In this document: positions 17,238-26,038 of the stretch, piece by piece
How the letters are laid out: every line of letters begins with the position of its first letter
Numbering within the stretch: the first letter of the stretch is position 1
Origin: UBA1535 sp964371035
Lineage (GTDB): Bacteria; Bacillota; Clostridia; Tissierellales; Sedimentibacteraceae
NCBI GenBank assembly: GCA_964371035.1
Contig: CAYJLG010000004.1
Location: 1 to 64,000 of the forward strand
Direction of reading: 5' to 3'
DNA length: 64,000 nt
The notes under the pieces: generated by a model
The model's input: the letters and a program-made list of their open reading frames with translations, nothing else
Databases searched by the model: none
Told to the model about the DNA's origin: nothing
Position numbers and translations under genes: made by a program

Positions 17238-19154
17238 CTACTTTTTTATATAAATTATATCATTTTTAAGTACAAATTCTAATTTAGCGTTGTTTCTTAA
17301 AATATTGATAATATCAGTTACTGTTAAATTTATATGAAAAGATTTGCTTAAATTATCTGAAAATTCAAAAATGTTTGCCTTAATTATTTTTGATTTTGAT
17401 TTATTTACTGCCGAAATAACTGCCTTTGATTTGTTTTCATCTACTATGATATTTTCAAATTCAAAATCTTCAATATCTAATAGAGTCATTTGAAGTTCAA
17501 CTATTCCTCTAAATGTATTTTCAGAGATATTAACAACTAATTTTTTAGGATTAGAAATAATCTTTTCAAGCAAATAAAGTTTATCAAAAGCAATAACTTT
17601 CACACATTTGTTTTCATGTTTTACAAAAAAGCTAACATGATTTTTTTCTTTTCCTACACGTCTTAAATCTGTAACTAAAAATTCTTCTACAGCAAATATT
17701 GGTCTTTGATTGCCTTGGCCAAAAGGTTCAAATTGCTTGATTTCATCAAACAGATGCTTTTCTATATCTATTAGCGACACGAACGCATCAACTTGCATCA
17801 ATTTTGTTGTTTCTTTTGCTTCTTCAAATTTTCCTGCATATTTGTTTAACTCTATTGCAAACTCATTTATACATTCTTTTTTAATACTAAGTCCAGCTGC
17901 TAATTTATGTCCACCATATTTTAATAATAAATGTTTAACACTACTAAGCATTTCAAAAATATCTAGATATTCAACACTTCTTGCAGATGCTTTTCCAGTT
18001 TCTTCTTTGATCGAAAAAACTATCGATGGTTTGCTATATTTTTCAGTCAATCTTGAAGCAACAATACCTAAAACTCCTTCGTGCCACATTTCTCCTGCAA
18101 CTACAATTACAGATTTTTTATGTAATCCATTAACCTCTATTTTTTCTACTGCTTCATTAAAAATAATTTGCTCAGTATGTTTTCTTAATGCGTTATATTC
18201 TTCCAACGATGAAGCTAATTTTTCTGCTGTTTCCTCATCTTCAGCCAATAATAATTCCGTAGCAACTCTAGCAGATGCCATTCTACCTGCTGCATTTATC
18301 CTAGGTGCTAAAATATAGCCAATATGATATGCTTCAATCTCTCTGTCGTTAATACCTGCTTTTTCAATTAATTTTTTAATACCTAACAACCTTGTATTAT
18401 TTATGTTTTTCAACCCATTAAACGTAATAATTCTGTTGTCACCAATCAAATCTACTATATCTGCCACTGTTCCTAAGCAAGCAAGTTCTAGTAGGATATC
18501 TTCTACACCAGAAACATTTAAATATCTATTTAAGTGTAATAAAAATTTATATGTTAATCCTGAAGCGCATAATGTTTTATTTATTGAAGGACAATCAGGT
18601 TGTTTAGGGTTGATTACAGCAAAAGCTCTAGGAATAACCTCACCACATTGGTGGTGATCTATTAATATTATATCAATATTTTTAAGATTGATTTTGTCTA
18701 TCGAATCTACTTCTGATATTCCACAATCTACTGTAATTAGCAATTTAATATTGTTTTTTTCTATTTGATCAATAAAGTTTTCGCTAATCCCATAACCTTC
18801 TGACTCTCTTTCAGGCACATAATAATCAACGTCTACTCCAATTTTTCTCAAAAAAATCACAAATTGACTTATGGAAGTAGTACCATCAACATCATAATCT
18901 CCATAAATCATTATTTTTTCGTTGTTATGAACTGCACTTAATATTCGTTTGCATGCTTTTTCAACGTCTTTATAATTATCTGTATTTTCTAAAAAATCAA
19001 GTTTCGGGTTCAAGAATCGCTCAATTTCCTCAACAGTTTTTAATCCTCTGTTAAGCAAAATATTAGCTGATACTTCTGTCAACCCGAAACTATTGATAAT
19101 AAGATTTAATTCTTCGTCAGAAAATTTATTTGCTTTCAGTTTGACCTTTCTCAT
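17238..19154 (-). CDS. recJ: Single-strand DNA-specific exonuclease RecJ
   Basis: RecJ is the 5'-3' exonuclease of recombination and mismatch repair. The 638-residue protein has the DHH phosphoesterase domain with YGDYDVDGTTS (motif I), LLITVDCGIS, and DHHQCGEVIP, then the DHHA1 domain with YGGHKLAAGLS (GGH motif) near residue 410, and an OB-type C-terminal domain. It overlaps the end of the LapA-domain gene by 29 bases, so the two are translationally close. Confidence 0.95.
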   Translation of the reverse strand: MRKVKLKANKFSDEELNLIINSFGLTEVSANILLNRGLKTVEEIERFLNPKLDFLENTDNYKDVEKACKRILSAVHNNEKIMIYGDYDVDGTTSISQFVIFLRKIGVDVDYYVPERESEGYGISENFIDQIEKNNIKLLITVDCGISEVDSIDKINLKNIDIILIDHHQCGEVIPRAFAVINPKQPDCPSINKTLCASGLTYKFLLHLNRYLNVSGVEDILLELACLGTVADIVDLIGDNRIITFNGLKNINNTRLLGIKKLIEKAGINDREIEAYHIGYILAPRINAAGRMASARVATELLLAEDEETAEKLASSLEEYNALRKHTEQIIFNEAVEKIEVNGLHKKSVIVVAGEMWHEGVLGIVASRLTEKYSKPSIVFSIKEETGKASARSVEYLDIFEMLSSVKHLLLKYGGHKLAAGLSIKKECINEFAIELNKYAGKFEEAKETTKLMQVDAFVSLIDIEKHLFDEIKQFEPFGQGNQRPIFAVEEFLVTDLRRVGKEKNHVSFFVKHENKCVKVIAFDKLYLLEKIISNPKKLVVNISENTFRGIVELQMTLLDIEDFEFENIIVDENKSKAVISAVNKSKSKIIKANIFEFSDNLSKSFHINLTVTDIINILRNNAKLEFVLKNDIIYIKK

Positions 19155-19656
19155 CGGTATTTTTTAAATATGCTTTGTCACTATTGCCAATTTCGTTATT
19201 TGCAAGTTTATTTTTTTCGCTTGCAATATTTGCATGGCTAATATTTGTAGCATTAGAATTATTATTCAAATTACTAGCAATAGTTCCGTTACATTTTTCA
19301 TCATAAAGTTTTTTTAATTTTGATAATTCTTCTTTTAAAGTAGCTTTCTCAGATGAAAGTGCATTTACCATATTTTCATAGTTTGTTATTTTGCTTATAA
19401 TGTCGGCATTCTCAGATTCTAAATTTTTAAACTTAGTATTTAATTCTTTCTTTACTGATCGATTTTTAATCTGTTTAATACTTCCAAGTGCTACAACTAT
19501 GACTGCACCTACTGCAGCAGATACCAGTATAACTATTGCTTGCGAAATTTCAAATGCAGCAAAAAACATATCAATAGTAACAGGTTCTGAGTTTTGAATT
19601 GCAAAAATAGCAATCAAGATAGCAATTATAAGTGCAAGTATAAATCCAAATTGCAT
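19126..19656 (-). CDS. LapA-domain membrane protein (YrvD-like)
   Basis: The 176-residue protein has two membrane helices in the first 60 residues with the LapA signature FAIQNSEPVTIDMFF between them, then a coiled coil (about 70-125) and a low-complexity Asn/Ser-rich tail. LapA-domain proteins join lipid or LPS assembly in Gram-negatives; in Firmicutes the role is unknown, but a homologue precedes recJ in Bacillus (yrvD-yrvE). It leads the recJ-apt-relA operon. Confidence 0.85.
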   Translation of the reverse strand: MQFGFILALIIAILIAIFAIQNSEPVTIDMFFAAFEISQAIVILVSAAVGAVIVVALGSIKQIKNRSVKKELNTKFKNLESENADIISKITNYENMVNALSSEKATLKEELSKLKKLYDEKCNGTIASNLNNNSNATNISHANIASEKNKLANNEIGNSDKAYLKNTDEKGQTESK

Positions 19657-19816
19657 ATTTATCTCCTCTCTAATATATATTTTTTTGTTTGATTACATGT
19701 ATTATACTACACTTTAACAACTAATTTCAATATATAATATTAAAAAATTTAATAAAAAATTCATTTTTTGTACTATTCACAGTCAATTTATGGTAATCAA
19801 TAGGGTTTATATGTAG

Positions 19817-19836
19817 GGTGTGATCTTGAGCACACC
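19817..19836. repeat. REP-like palindrome (GTAGGG type) 1
   Basis: GGTGTG/CACACC around an eight-base loop, preceded by TGTAG. It shares the TGTAGGG lead with other palindromes in the window (19897, 27654, 59492, 63682). Confidence 0.5.
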
Positions 19837-19896
19837 GAAAAAGACAAATAAATATATACATGCAAACATACTATCTTTGTTTATTTGTAAAAAAAT

Positions 19897-19916
19897 GGAA
19901 CGGTCAAGACCGTTCC
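19897..19916. repeat. REP-like palindrome (GTAGGG type) 2
   Basis: GGAACGGTC/GACCGTTCC with a two-base centre, followed by CTACAT, which is TGTAGGG read on the other strand. Confidence 0.55.
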
Positions 19917-19953
19917 CTACATGGAAGCTTTATTAAATTGTGTAAAATTTTGT

Positions 19954-19985
19954 GAAGGGTATGCCCCAACGTGGGCATACCCTTC
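19954..19985. repeat. Perfect 13-bp hairpin upstream of oppA
   Basis: GAAGGGTATGCCC pairs perfectly with GGGCATACCCTTC around a six-base loop. It lies about 180 bases before oppA and is not followed by a T-run on either strand, so it is more likely a REP-like palindrome than a terminator. Confidence 0.55.
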
Positions 19986-20098
19986 CTGACTATCATCTTT
20001 TAAATTTACCTATCATATTTTATTTATATAAAGTAATAAAACAATAACCTGTTTTTTTGTTTTTTTAACTTTTTTGCAAGTATAATAAAAAAAAATGC

Positions 20099-20127
20099 TT
20101 GAATAATGTACTGATATAGTATATACT
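20099..20127 (+). promoter_or_regulatory. Promoter of the opp operon
   Basis: TTGAAT (20099-20104), 17 bases, TATACT (20122-20127). A start near 20134 would give a leader of about 30 bases with GGGAGGA at 20149-20155 before the ATG. A TATAAT at 20081-20086 may mark a second promoter. Confidence 0.6.
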
Positions 20128-20163
20128 ATGTGTATTCAAAATTTTTTTGGGAGGAATTAAAAA

Positions 20164-22101
20164 ATGAAAAAACTTTTAGCAATTTTAATGATTGCAGCTC
20201 TTTCGTTTTCATTAGTGGCTTGTGGTTCTACAGATACACAAGATCCAGCTGATACTACGAAAGACGACACAGCAGATGTAACAGAGCCTGCTGACACAGA
20301 AGAACCTGCAGATACAGAGGAACCTGCAGACACAGAGGAACCTGCAGACAATCCTTTTGAAAACGGATTTGTTGTAGGATCTACTACAGATGTTAATGCT
20401 GATATGATGAATGGTTGGAGTAATGGTGCTCAAAACGCGGCATTAAAAGAATTACTTGCTGGCTATGCTACACATGCTAAGACACCAGACATAGTTTTCA
20501 TCGTTGATGAAACTGTAGTAAAAGATTTCTCGATTACTGATAACCCTGATGGAAGCAAGACTTATACGTATGAAATCTATGACAACTTAGTTTGGAATGA
20601 TGGAACACCTATAACTGCTCAGGATTACGTTTTCGCAGAACTTTTCTATTCTTCATGGGAAAGATCTCAGTTAGATGGTTCTTATAATACAGATGGAGAT
20701 GGAATTGTTGGTTATGATGCATACTCTACAGGCGAAACAAGAACTTTTGAAGGAATTAGACTTTTAGGCGATTACAAGTTTTCTAAAACTGGTGAAGCTG
20801 ATGAATTCCCTAACTACTTTGAAAATACTGTAATGGATATGTCTCCACTTCCAATTCATCATATAGCTCCTGGAGCTGTTATAGTTGATGATGGTAACGG
20901 AGTTATAATGCCTGAAGAAGTTAATGTAGAATTACTTACTAAAACTATTCTAGATCCTGCAACTGGATATAGATATAACCCAACTGTAACTTGTGGACCT
21001 TACCAGTTTGAAAGCTATGATCCTGAAACTAAGCAAGCTGTTCTTACTATCAACCCAATGTACAATGGTACTTATACTGGAGACATGCCTTCTATAGAGA
21101 AAATAGTATTCAAGCAAACTGTTGATGCTACTCAAATGGACGAATTGTCAGCAGGTAGTGTACACTTATTACACGGTATAAATGGTGGAGATAGAATTAA
21201 CCAAGGTTTAGATTTATCTGACAATGGAGTAGTTAACTATACGTCTTTCCCACGTGCTGGATACGGAAAAATTTCTTTCTCTTGTGAATTTGGTCCTACT
21301 CAATTTGCTGAAGTTAGACAAGCTGTAGCTTATTCTTTAGATAGAGTAGAATTTGCAAATCAATGGACTGGTGGATACGGACAATTAACTCATGGATATT
21401 ATGGATTATCACAATGGGAAACTCAAGCTAGTATGCAATTCTTAGAAACTGAACTTAACCAATACACATATAACTTAGCTAACGCTGAGCAAGTATTGAT
21501 TGATGGTGGTTGGACTTTAAACGCTACTGGTGGAGAATTTGTTAAAGGAACTGATGATGTTCGTCATAAGATGGTAGATGGAGAATTAATGCCACTAGTA
21601 ATTGAATGGTCTTCTTCTGAAAACAACCCTATATCTGACATGATAGTGCAAATGTTACTTCCTAGCGCACCTGAAATAGGCATGAAAATCAACCAAAACG
21701 TTATGGATTTCTCTACATTATTAAAGCACTACTATCGTTTAGATGAAGCAGATGCTGTATACCATATGTTTAACTTAGCAACAGGTTTTGCTGATACTTC
21801 ACCTTTCTGGTACTACTATGGTACAGATCCTGCATATGATGGAGTATACAATACTTCTCGTATAAAGGATGAATTGCTTAATACAACAGCTGAAGGAATG
21901 AAAAACATTACACCTGGAGATACAGATACTTGGTTACAAGAATGGCAAACATTCCAAAAGCGTTACAATGAGTTAGTAGTTGAATTACCACTTTATTCTG
22001 ACGAATATCACTCATTCTACCACCCTGCATTAGAAAACTTTGAACCATATGCACTTTGGGATTGGAATGATGCTATCGTTTATGCAAATTTAGCTGAGTA
22101 A
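20164..22101 (+). CDS. oppA: Oligopeptide ABC transporter substrate-binding lipoprotein
   Basis: This lipoprotein binds peptides outside the cell for the importer encoded downstream. The 645-residue protein has a signal peptide with lipobox LVAC (Cys20), an acidic linker of Pro-Ala-Asp-Thr-Glu repeats (residues 41-62), and an SBP_bac_5 domain with typical parts such as YTYEIYDNLVWNDGTPITAQDYVFAELF and the VAYSLDR hinge motif. It is about 100 residues longer than the common OppA, with an inserted helix-rich loop. It is followed by a strong hairpin that may raise its level over the permeases. Confidence 0.92.
   Translation: MKKLLAILMIAALSFSLVACGSTDTQDPADTTKDDTADVTEPADTEEPADTEEPADTEEPADNPFENGFVVGSTTDVNADMMNGWSNGAQNAALKELLAGYATHAKTPDIVFIVDETVVKDFSITDNPDGSKTYTYEIYDNLVWNDGTPITAQDYVFAELFYSSWERSQLDGSYNTDGDGIVGYDAYSTGETRTFEGIRLLGDYKFSKTGEADEFPNYFENTVMDMSPLPIHHIAPGAVIVDDGNGVIMPEEVNVELLTKTILDPATGYRYNPTVTCGPYQFESYDPETKQAVLTINPMYNGTYTGDMPSIEKIVFKQTVDATQMDELSAGSVHLLHGINGGDRINQGLDLSDNGVVNYTSFPRAGYGKISFSCEFGPTQFAEVRQAVAYSLDRVEFANQWTGGYGQLTHGYYGLSQWETQASMQFLETELNQYTYNLANAEQVLIDGGWTLNATGGEFVKGTDDVRHKMVDGELMPLVIEWSSSENNPISDMIVQMLLPSAPEIGMKINQNVMDFSTLLKHYYRLDEADAVYHMFNLATGFADTSPFWYYYGTDPAYDGVYNTSRIKDELLNTTAEGMKNITPGDTDTWLQEWQTFQKRYNELVVELPLYSDEYHSFYHPALENFEPYALWDWNDAIVYANLAE
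20284..20349 (+). repeat. 18-bp tandem repeat coding for EPADTE
   Basis: About three and a half copies of an 18-base unit (GAACCTGCAGACACAGAG) code for the acidic linker between the lipid anchor and the binding domain of OppA. Copies differ by single silent changes. Copy number could vary by slippage without a frameshift. Confidence 0.85.
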
Positions 22102-22127
22102 CAACTAAAATTTTATAACAATTAAAT

Positions 22128-22158
22128 AATGCAGGACATTTACTAAATGTCCTGCATT
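22128..22158 (+). terminator. Intercistronic hairpin between oppA and oppB
   Basis: AATGCAGGACATTTA and TAAATGTCCTGCATT are a perfect 15-base inverted repeat around one C (effective loop of three to five bases). No T-run follows, so it probably protects the oppA message or ends only part of the transcripts. Confidence 0.6.
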
Positions 22159-22227
22159 ACTATTGATTATGGTTAGTGTTCTTTTAAATTTTTAAATAAA
22201 GATGAATTTGTATAAAGAAAGGAGTGG

Positions 22228-23220
22228 ATGTATAAGATGTTGAGATATATACTAAGAAGATTAGTTTATCTTGTTTTTGTTTTCATATTGGTATCTTTCA
22301 TTTTATTCGGAGTTTTCAAATTAGTTCCCGGCGATCCTGCTACCTTAATGCTTGAAGGTGAAAGACTTACGCTTGAACCAGAAGAATATGCAATAAGGTA
22401 TGAACAGATGCGCGAAGAACTTGGTCTAGATAAAAATATTATTGTCCAATATGTTTCTTGGGCTGGTAAAATGCTACAAGGAGATTTTGGTTATTCTATA
22501 GTGTATAGGAGAGACGTAAACGAGGTAATAGGAGTACCTATGTGGTACACAGTTAGATTAAACTTAGTTACTATGTGTTTAGTTTTTCTTATAACAATAC
22601 CTCTTGGTATCACTACGGCAGTAAGAAAGTATACGACTTATGATAACGTTGTACAGGTTGGTTCGGTAATAGGATATAGTATACCATCCTTTATTATGGC
22701 ACTGGTGTTTATCGTTGTGTTTGCAGTAATTAATCCTATATTCCCTATAAGTGGTTCTGGTACTGCAGGTGCTACTTTCACTGGCATGGAGGCATTTAAA
22801 GACACATTATATCACATGGCTTTACCTGTAATCGTAATGACGTTTGGATCACTCGGTGCAATTACAAGATATGTTAGAGGTGCAATGATTGAAGCACTTC
22901 AAATGGACTATATAAGAACAGCTAGAGCTAAAGGTTTAAAAGAAAGAGTAGTTATCTATGTGCATGCATTTAGAAACTCTTTAATTCCTTTAGTTACAAT
23001 TATTACCGGTTGGATGATAAGTTTATTCGGTGGATCTGTTGTTATTGAGAGTATTTTCAACTTAAATGGTATGGGACGTCTTCTCGTGTCATCGTTGCGT
23101 CAGTTGGATTTTTATGTTTCGATGGCAGTTCAAATCTTTTATGTTTCGCTGGTTCTTATAGGAAATTTAGTTATGGACATAGGATATGCTTTAGTAGATC
23201 CTCGTGTTAAATTAGGATAG
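22228..23220 (+). CDS. oppB: Oligopeptide ABC transporter permease OppB/DppB
   Basis: The 330-residue protein is one of the two membrane permeases. It has the family start LRYILRRLVYLVFVFILVSF, the loop FKLVPGDPATLMLEG, about six helices and the EAA loop YIRTARAKGLKERVVIYVHAFRNSLIP that docks the ATPase. Family length and opening suggest the ATG at 22237 as the likely start; the AAAGGAG site is only three bases before the ATG at 22228 and twelve before the other. Its stop is 13 bases before oppC. Confidence 0.94.
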   Translation: MYKMLRYILRRLVYLVFVFILVSFILFGVFKLVPGDPATLMLEGERLTLEPEEYAIRYEQMREELGLDKNIIVQYVSWAGKMLQGDFGYSIVYRRDVNEVIGVPMWYTVRLNLVTMCLVFLITIPLGITTAVRKYTTYDNVVQVGSVIGYSIPSFIMALVFIVVFAVINPIFPISGSGTAGATFTGMEAFKDTLYHMALPVIVMTFGSLGAITRYVRGAMIEALQMDYIRTARAKGLKERVVIYVHAFRNSLIPLVTIITGWMISLFGGSVVIESIFNLNGMGRLLVSSLRQLDFYVSMAVQIFYVSLVLIGNLVMDIGYALVDPRVKLG

Positions 23221-23233
23221 GAGGGGCGAACTA

Positions 23234-25039
23234 ATGACAAAAAAGAAAAAATATTCTCTTATTGCAATGTTAAAAGGATTATTCTTAGGCAATAACCATA
23301 TGGATATGGGTGAAGAAGATTTGTTAAAAGAAGAAGAACTTCAAAGCCCTTTCAGAACTATTGTTAAAAACTTCTTTTCAAACAAAATAGCTCTTACGGG
23401 TTTAATTGCTTTTTCAACTATATTTGCTATAGTTATTATATATCCTTTTTTATACCCTATAGACCTTGTATTCCAAAACAGTACTCAAAGAAATGCTCAA
23501 CCAATGGCAGGATATATGGACATGCCTGCAGAGCTTGAAAATGATTTCAACAAATTATCTATCGGTTCACTTTTCACATTGGGTATTGATAACGAAGGAA
23601 ACCTTTATCAATGGGGAGAATTGAGCGATAAACTACAAGAATTACCTGAAGATATGGGTAAACTTGTAGATGTATCAGCTGGTCTTGATCATGCTGTAGG
23701 TTTAGATGAAAACGGCATGGTATACTCTTGGGGTAATGACAGATTAAATATAGGCAATATACCTCGTGAAGTCGAAAGAGCTGATAATATTTCTAAAGTT
23801 TATGCAGGTCATCAGATTTCTATGGCTCTTACTGATGATGGCCACTTGTATAATTGGGGAAATGCAAACCTTATAAAAATTGCTATTCCTTATGATTATC
23901 AAGGAACTTATGTTGATATGATAGGTAACTCTTCTACTGCTTTAGCACTAACTTCAGACGGAATAGTAGTTCCACTTACGTATGTTGATAATCCTTCTAA
24001 CAATGTGCCTGAAGAAATTCAAGGAAGTGTAGTAGCGATAGAGCTTACTACTCAAACTGGTATGGCACTTACTAATGATGGATATGTACATTTTTGGGGC
24101 GACGAAAGAAATAATATACAAGAAGTTCCTGAAGAGATTCAAGGAAAAGTTGTTGATATTTCATCTGGATATTCTACATTTACAGCTGTAACAGAAGATG
24201 GAAAAGTGCATTCTTGGGGCACTAATGTATATGGCGAAGGTGATGCTCCTAACATAAATGACGCTGTTAAAATAACGTCTGGTTCATACCAGAATTATGT
24301 TGAAACTGCTGATGGAGAAATTGTTACTTTTGGACTTAATGGATATTTAATGGGAACAGACCACTATGGTAGAGACGTCTTTGGTCGATTAGTTGAAGGC
24401 GGTAGAATGACTATGACTATAGGTGCTGTTGCTGTAATTATTCAAATGGGTTTAGGAGTACTTGTAGGTGGTATTGCAGGTTATTATGGAGGATTTATAG
24501 ACAATATTCTTATGCGATTTGCTGAAGTTATAGGTGCTATACCTTTCATGCCTCTTGCAATGATACTATCTGCTGTAATCGGTAACCAACTACCAGAAAA
24601 TTTACGTATAACTATGATTATGGTTATTCTTGGTATTTTATCTTGGCCAAGAACTGCTCGTCTCGTAAGAGGTCAAGTTCTGGCTGAAAGAGAGAAAGAA
24701 TTTGTTACTGCGGCTAAATCTATGGGTATTAAAGAGCGAGTTATCATTTTTAGACATATCATTCCTAATGTTATAACAGTTATTATCGTTAATGCTACAT
24801 TAAGTTTCGCAGCATCTATGATTACTGAAACATCTCTTTCATTCTTAGGTTTTGGTGTTCTTGAGCCTCGCCCTACTTGGGGTAATATGCTTACAAGTTC
24901 TCAAAACTCAGAAGTTATATCTGTTTTCTGGTGGAGATGGCTTTTCCCTGCTATTGCATTAAGTATTTCTACAATCAGTATAAACTTAATAGGCGATGGT
25001 TTAAGAAGTGCTATCGACCCTAAATCAAACGAAAGGTAG
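23234..25039 (+). CDS. oppC: Oligopeptide permease OppC/DppC with inserted RCC1-like beta-propeller
   Basis: The 601-residue protein is twice the usual OppC length. Residues 38-75 are the OppC N-terminal region and first membrane helix; residues 370-601 are the rest of a normal permease, starting YLMGTDHYGRDVFGRLVEGG and including the EAA loop FVTAAKSMGIKERVIIFRHI. In between, about 105-370, lie seven RCC1-like repeats, each about 40 residues, with strand motifs such as NLYQWGE, MVYSWGN, HLYNWGN, YVHFWGD and KVHSWGT (one degenerate at 237-250). Seven repeats would close one beta-propeller, placed in the outer loop between helices 1 and 2. The reading frame is intact and there is no stop or shift. 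Confidence 0.93.
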   Translation: MTKKKKYSLIAMLKGLFLGNNHMDMGEEDLLKEEELQSPFRTIVKNFFSNKIALTGLIAFSTIFAIVIIYPFLYPIDLVFQNSTQRNAQPMAGYMDMPAELENDFNKLSIGSLFTLGIDNEGNLYQWGELSDKLQELPEDMGKLVDVSAGLDHAVGLDENGMVYSWGNDRLNIGNIPREVERADNISKVYAGHQISMALTDDGHLYNWGNANLIKIAIPYDYQGTYVDMIGNSSTALALTSDGIVVPLTYVDNPSNNVPEEIQGSVVAIELTTQTGMALTNDGYVHFWGDERNNIQEVPEEIQGKVVDISSGYSTFTAVTEDGKVHSWGTNVYGEGDAPNINDAVKITSGSYQNYVETADGEIVTFGLNGYLMGTDHYGRDVFGRLVEGGRMTMTIGAVAVIIQMGLGVLVGGIAGYYGGFIDNILMRFAEVIGAIPFMPLAMILSAVIGNQLPENLRITMIMVILGILSWPRTARLVRGQVLAEREKEFVTAAKSMGIKERVIIFRHIIPNVITVIIVNATLSFAASMITETSLSFLGFGVLEPRPTWGNMLTSSQNSEVISVFWWRWLFPAIALSISTISINLIGDGLRSAIDPKSNER

Positions 25040-25048
25040 GTGAAGTAC

Positions 25049-26038
25049 GTGGCTTTACTAGAATTAAAAAATTTACAGACTTTTTTTACTACTAAAAAAG
25101 GTACCGTTAAAGCGGTAAACGGCGTCTCCTACAGTGTTGAAAAAGGAAAGACATTAGGAGTCGTTGGCGAAAGCGGAAGTGGAAAATCAGTTTCTGCTAT
25201 GAGTATTTTAAAATTATTAGATGGAAATGGTTATATAGCTGGAGGAAGTATAACTTTCGACGGTAGAGATTTATCTGAATGTACAATAAAAGATATGTAC
25301 AAAATTAGAGGAAATGATATTTCTGTAATTTTCCAGGAACCTATGACTAGTTTGAATCCTGTTTTTACAATTTCAAAGCAGTTGTCTGAAGTTTTTATCG
25401 TACATCAGAACATGAATAAAAAACAAGCAGCAAAAAAAGTTGTTGAAATTTTGGCTGACGTAAAAATACCAAACCCTGAAAGAGTTGCGATGCAATATCC
25501 TCACCAATTATCAGGTGGTATGAGACAACGTGTTATGATTGCGATGGCACTAGCATGTGAGCCTAAATTGCTAATTGCAGATGAACCTACTACTGCGCTT
25601 GATGTTACAATTCAAGCACAGATCTTAAAGTTGATGAATGAACTTAAAGAAGAAAGAGGCACATCTATATTATTTATTACTCATGATTTAGGTGTAATAT
25701 GTGAAATGGCAGATGACGTTGCTGTAATGTACTGTGGCCAAGTTGTTGAAATAGCTACTTCAAGAACTATATTTGGTAAGAACTTATCAAGTCATCCATA
25801 TACAGAAGGTCTTATGACTTCTATACCTAGACTTGATACTCCTGCAGGAGCAAAACTTGATTCCATTCCGGGATCTGTTCCTCACCCTCTTGCGTTACCT
25901 ATTGGTTGTAAATTTGCTCCAAGATGTAAATATGCAACTGATAAATGTAAAAATGAAGAACCTACACTTGTAGAAGTTGAACCGAATCATCTAATAAGAT
26001 GTTTCTATCCTACAAAGGAGGAGCGCAATGGAAAATAA
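25049..26038 (+). CDS. oppD: Oligopeptide ABC transporter ATPase OppD/DppD
   Basis: This ATPase energises the importer from the cytoplasm. The 329-residue protein has Walker A GESGSGKS, the Q-loop FQEPMTSLNP, the signature LSGGMRQR, Walker B LLIADEPTTALD and the C-terminal oligopeptide-transporter cysteine segment CKFAPRCKYATDKC (a probable iron-sulfur site in the family). A GTG start at 25049 is preferred over the in-frame GTG at 25040, since an AGGTG site lies six bases before it. It begins nine bases after oppC stops and overlaps oppF by 11 bases. Confidence 0.94.
   Translation: MALLELKNLQTFFTTKKGTVKAVNGVSYSVEKGKTLGVVGESGSGKSVSAMSILKLLDGNGYIAGGSITFDGRDLSECTIKDMYKIRGNDISVIFQEPMTSLNPVFTISKQLSEVFIVHQNMNKKQAAKKVVEILADVKIPNPERVAMQYPHQLSGGMRQRVMIAMALACEPKLLIADEPTTALDVTIQAQILKLMNELKEERGTSILFITHDLGVICEMADDVAVMYCGQVVEIATSRTIFGKNLSSHPYTEGLMTSIPRLDTPAGAKLDSIPGSVPHPLALPIGCKFAPRCKYATDKCKNEEPTLVEVEPNHLIRCFYPTKEERNGK

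Larger units (their letters stand above)
19770..19956. repeat. Degenerate copy of the 251-bp terminal-repeat element
   Basis: TACTATTCACAGTC (19771-19784) followed by ATTT matches the left end of the element at 39767. Further on, ATGGAAGC and ATTAAATTGTGTAAAATTTT (19920-19951) resemble the element's ATGGAAGCC and ATTAAGTTGTGTGATAGTTTT. Palindromes appear to be inserted between the two. No right-hand terminal repeat is visible. The whole intergenic stretch 19657-20163 holds only this, three palindromes and the promoter; no gene is seen. Confidence 0.4.

Noticed and set aside
20157..20433. Minus-strand ORFs rich in Ser-Ala-Gly or Cys-Arg opposite the start of oppA
   Set aside because: They are antisense readings of the acidic tandem repeat of OppA, without ribosome sites.
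23234..25039. Possibility that the long OppC is a misassembly of a permease and an RCC1 gene
   Set aside because: The frame is continuous, codon use is even, and the inserted part starts and ends exactly at the outer loop, with the remaining permease motifs complete.
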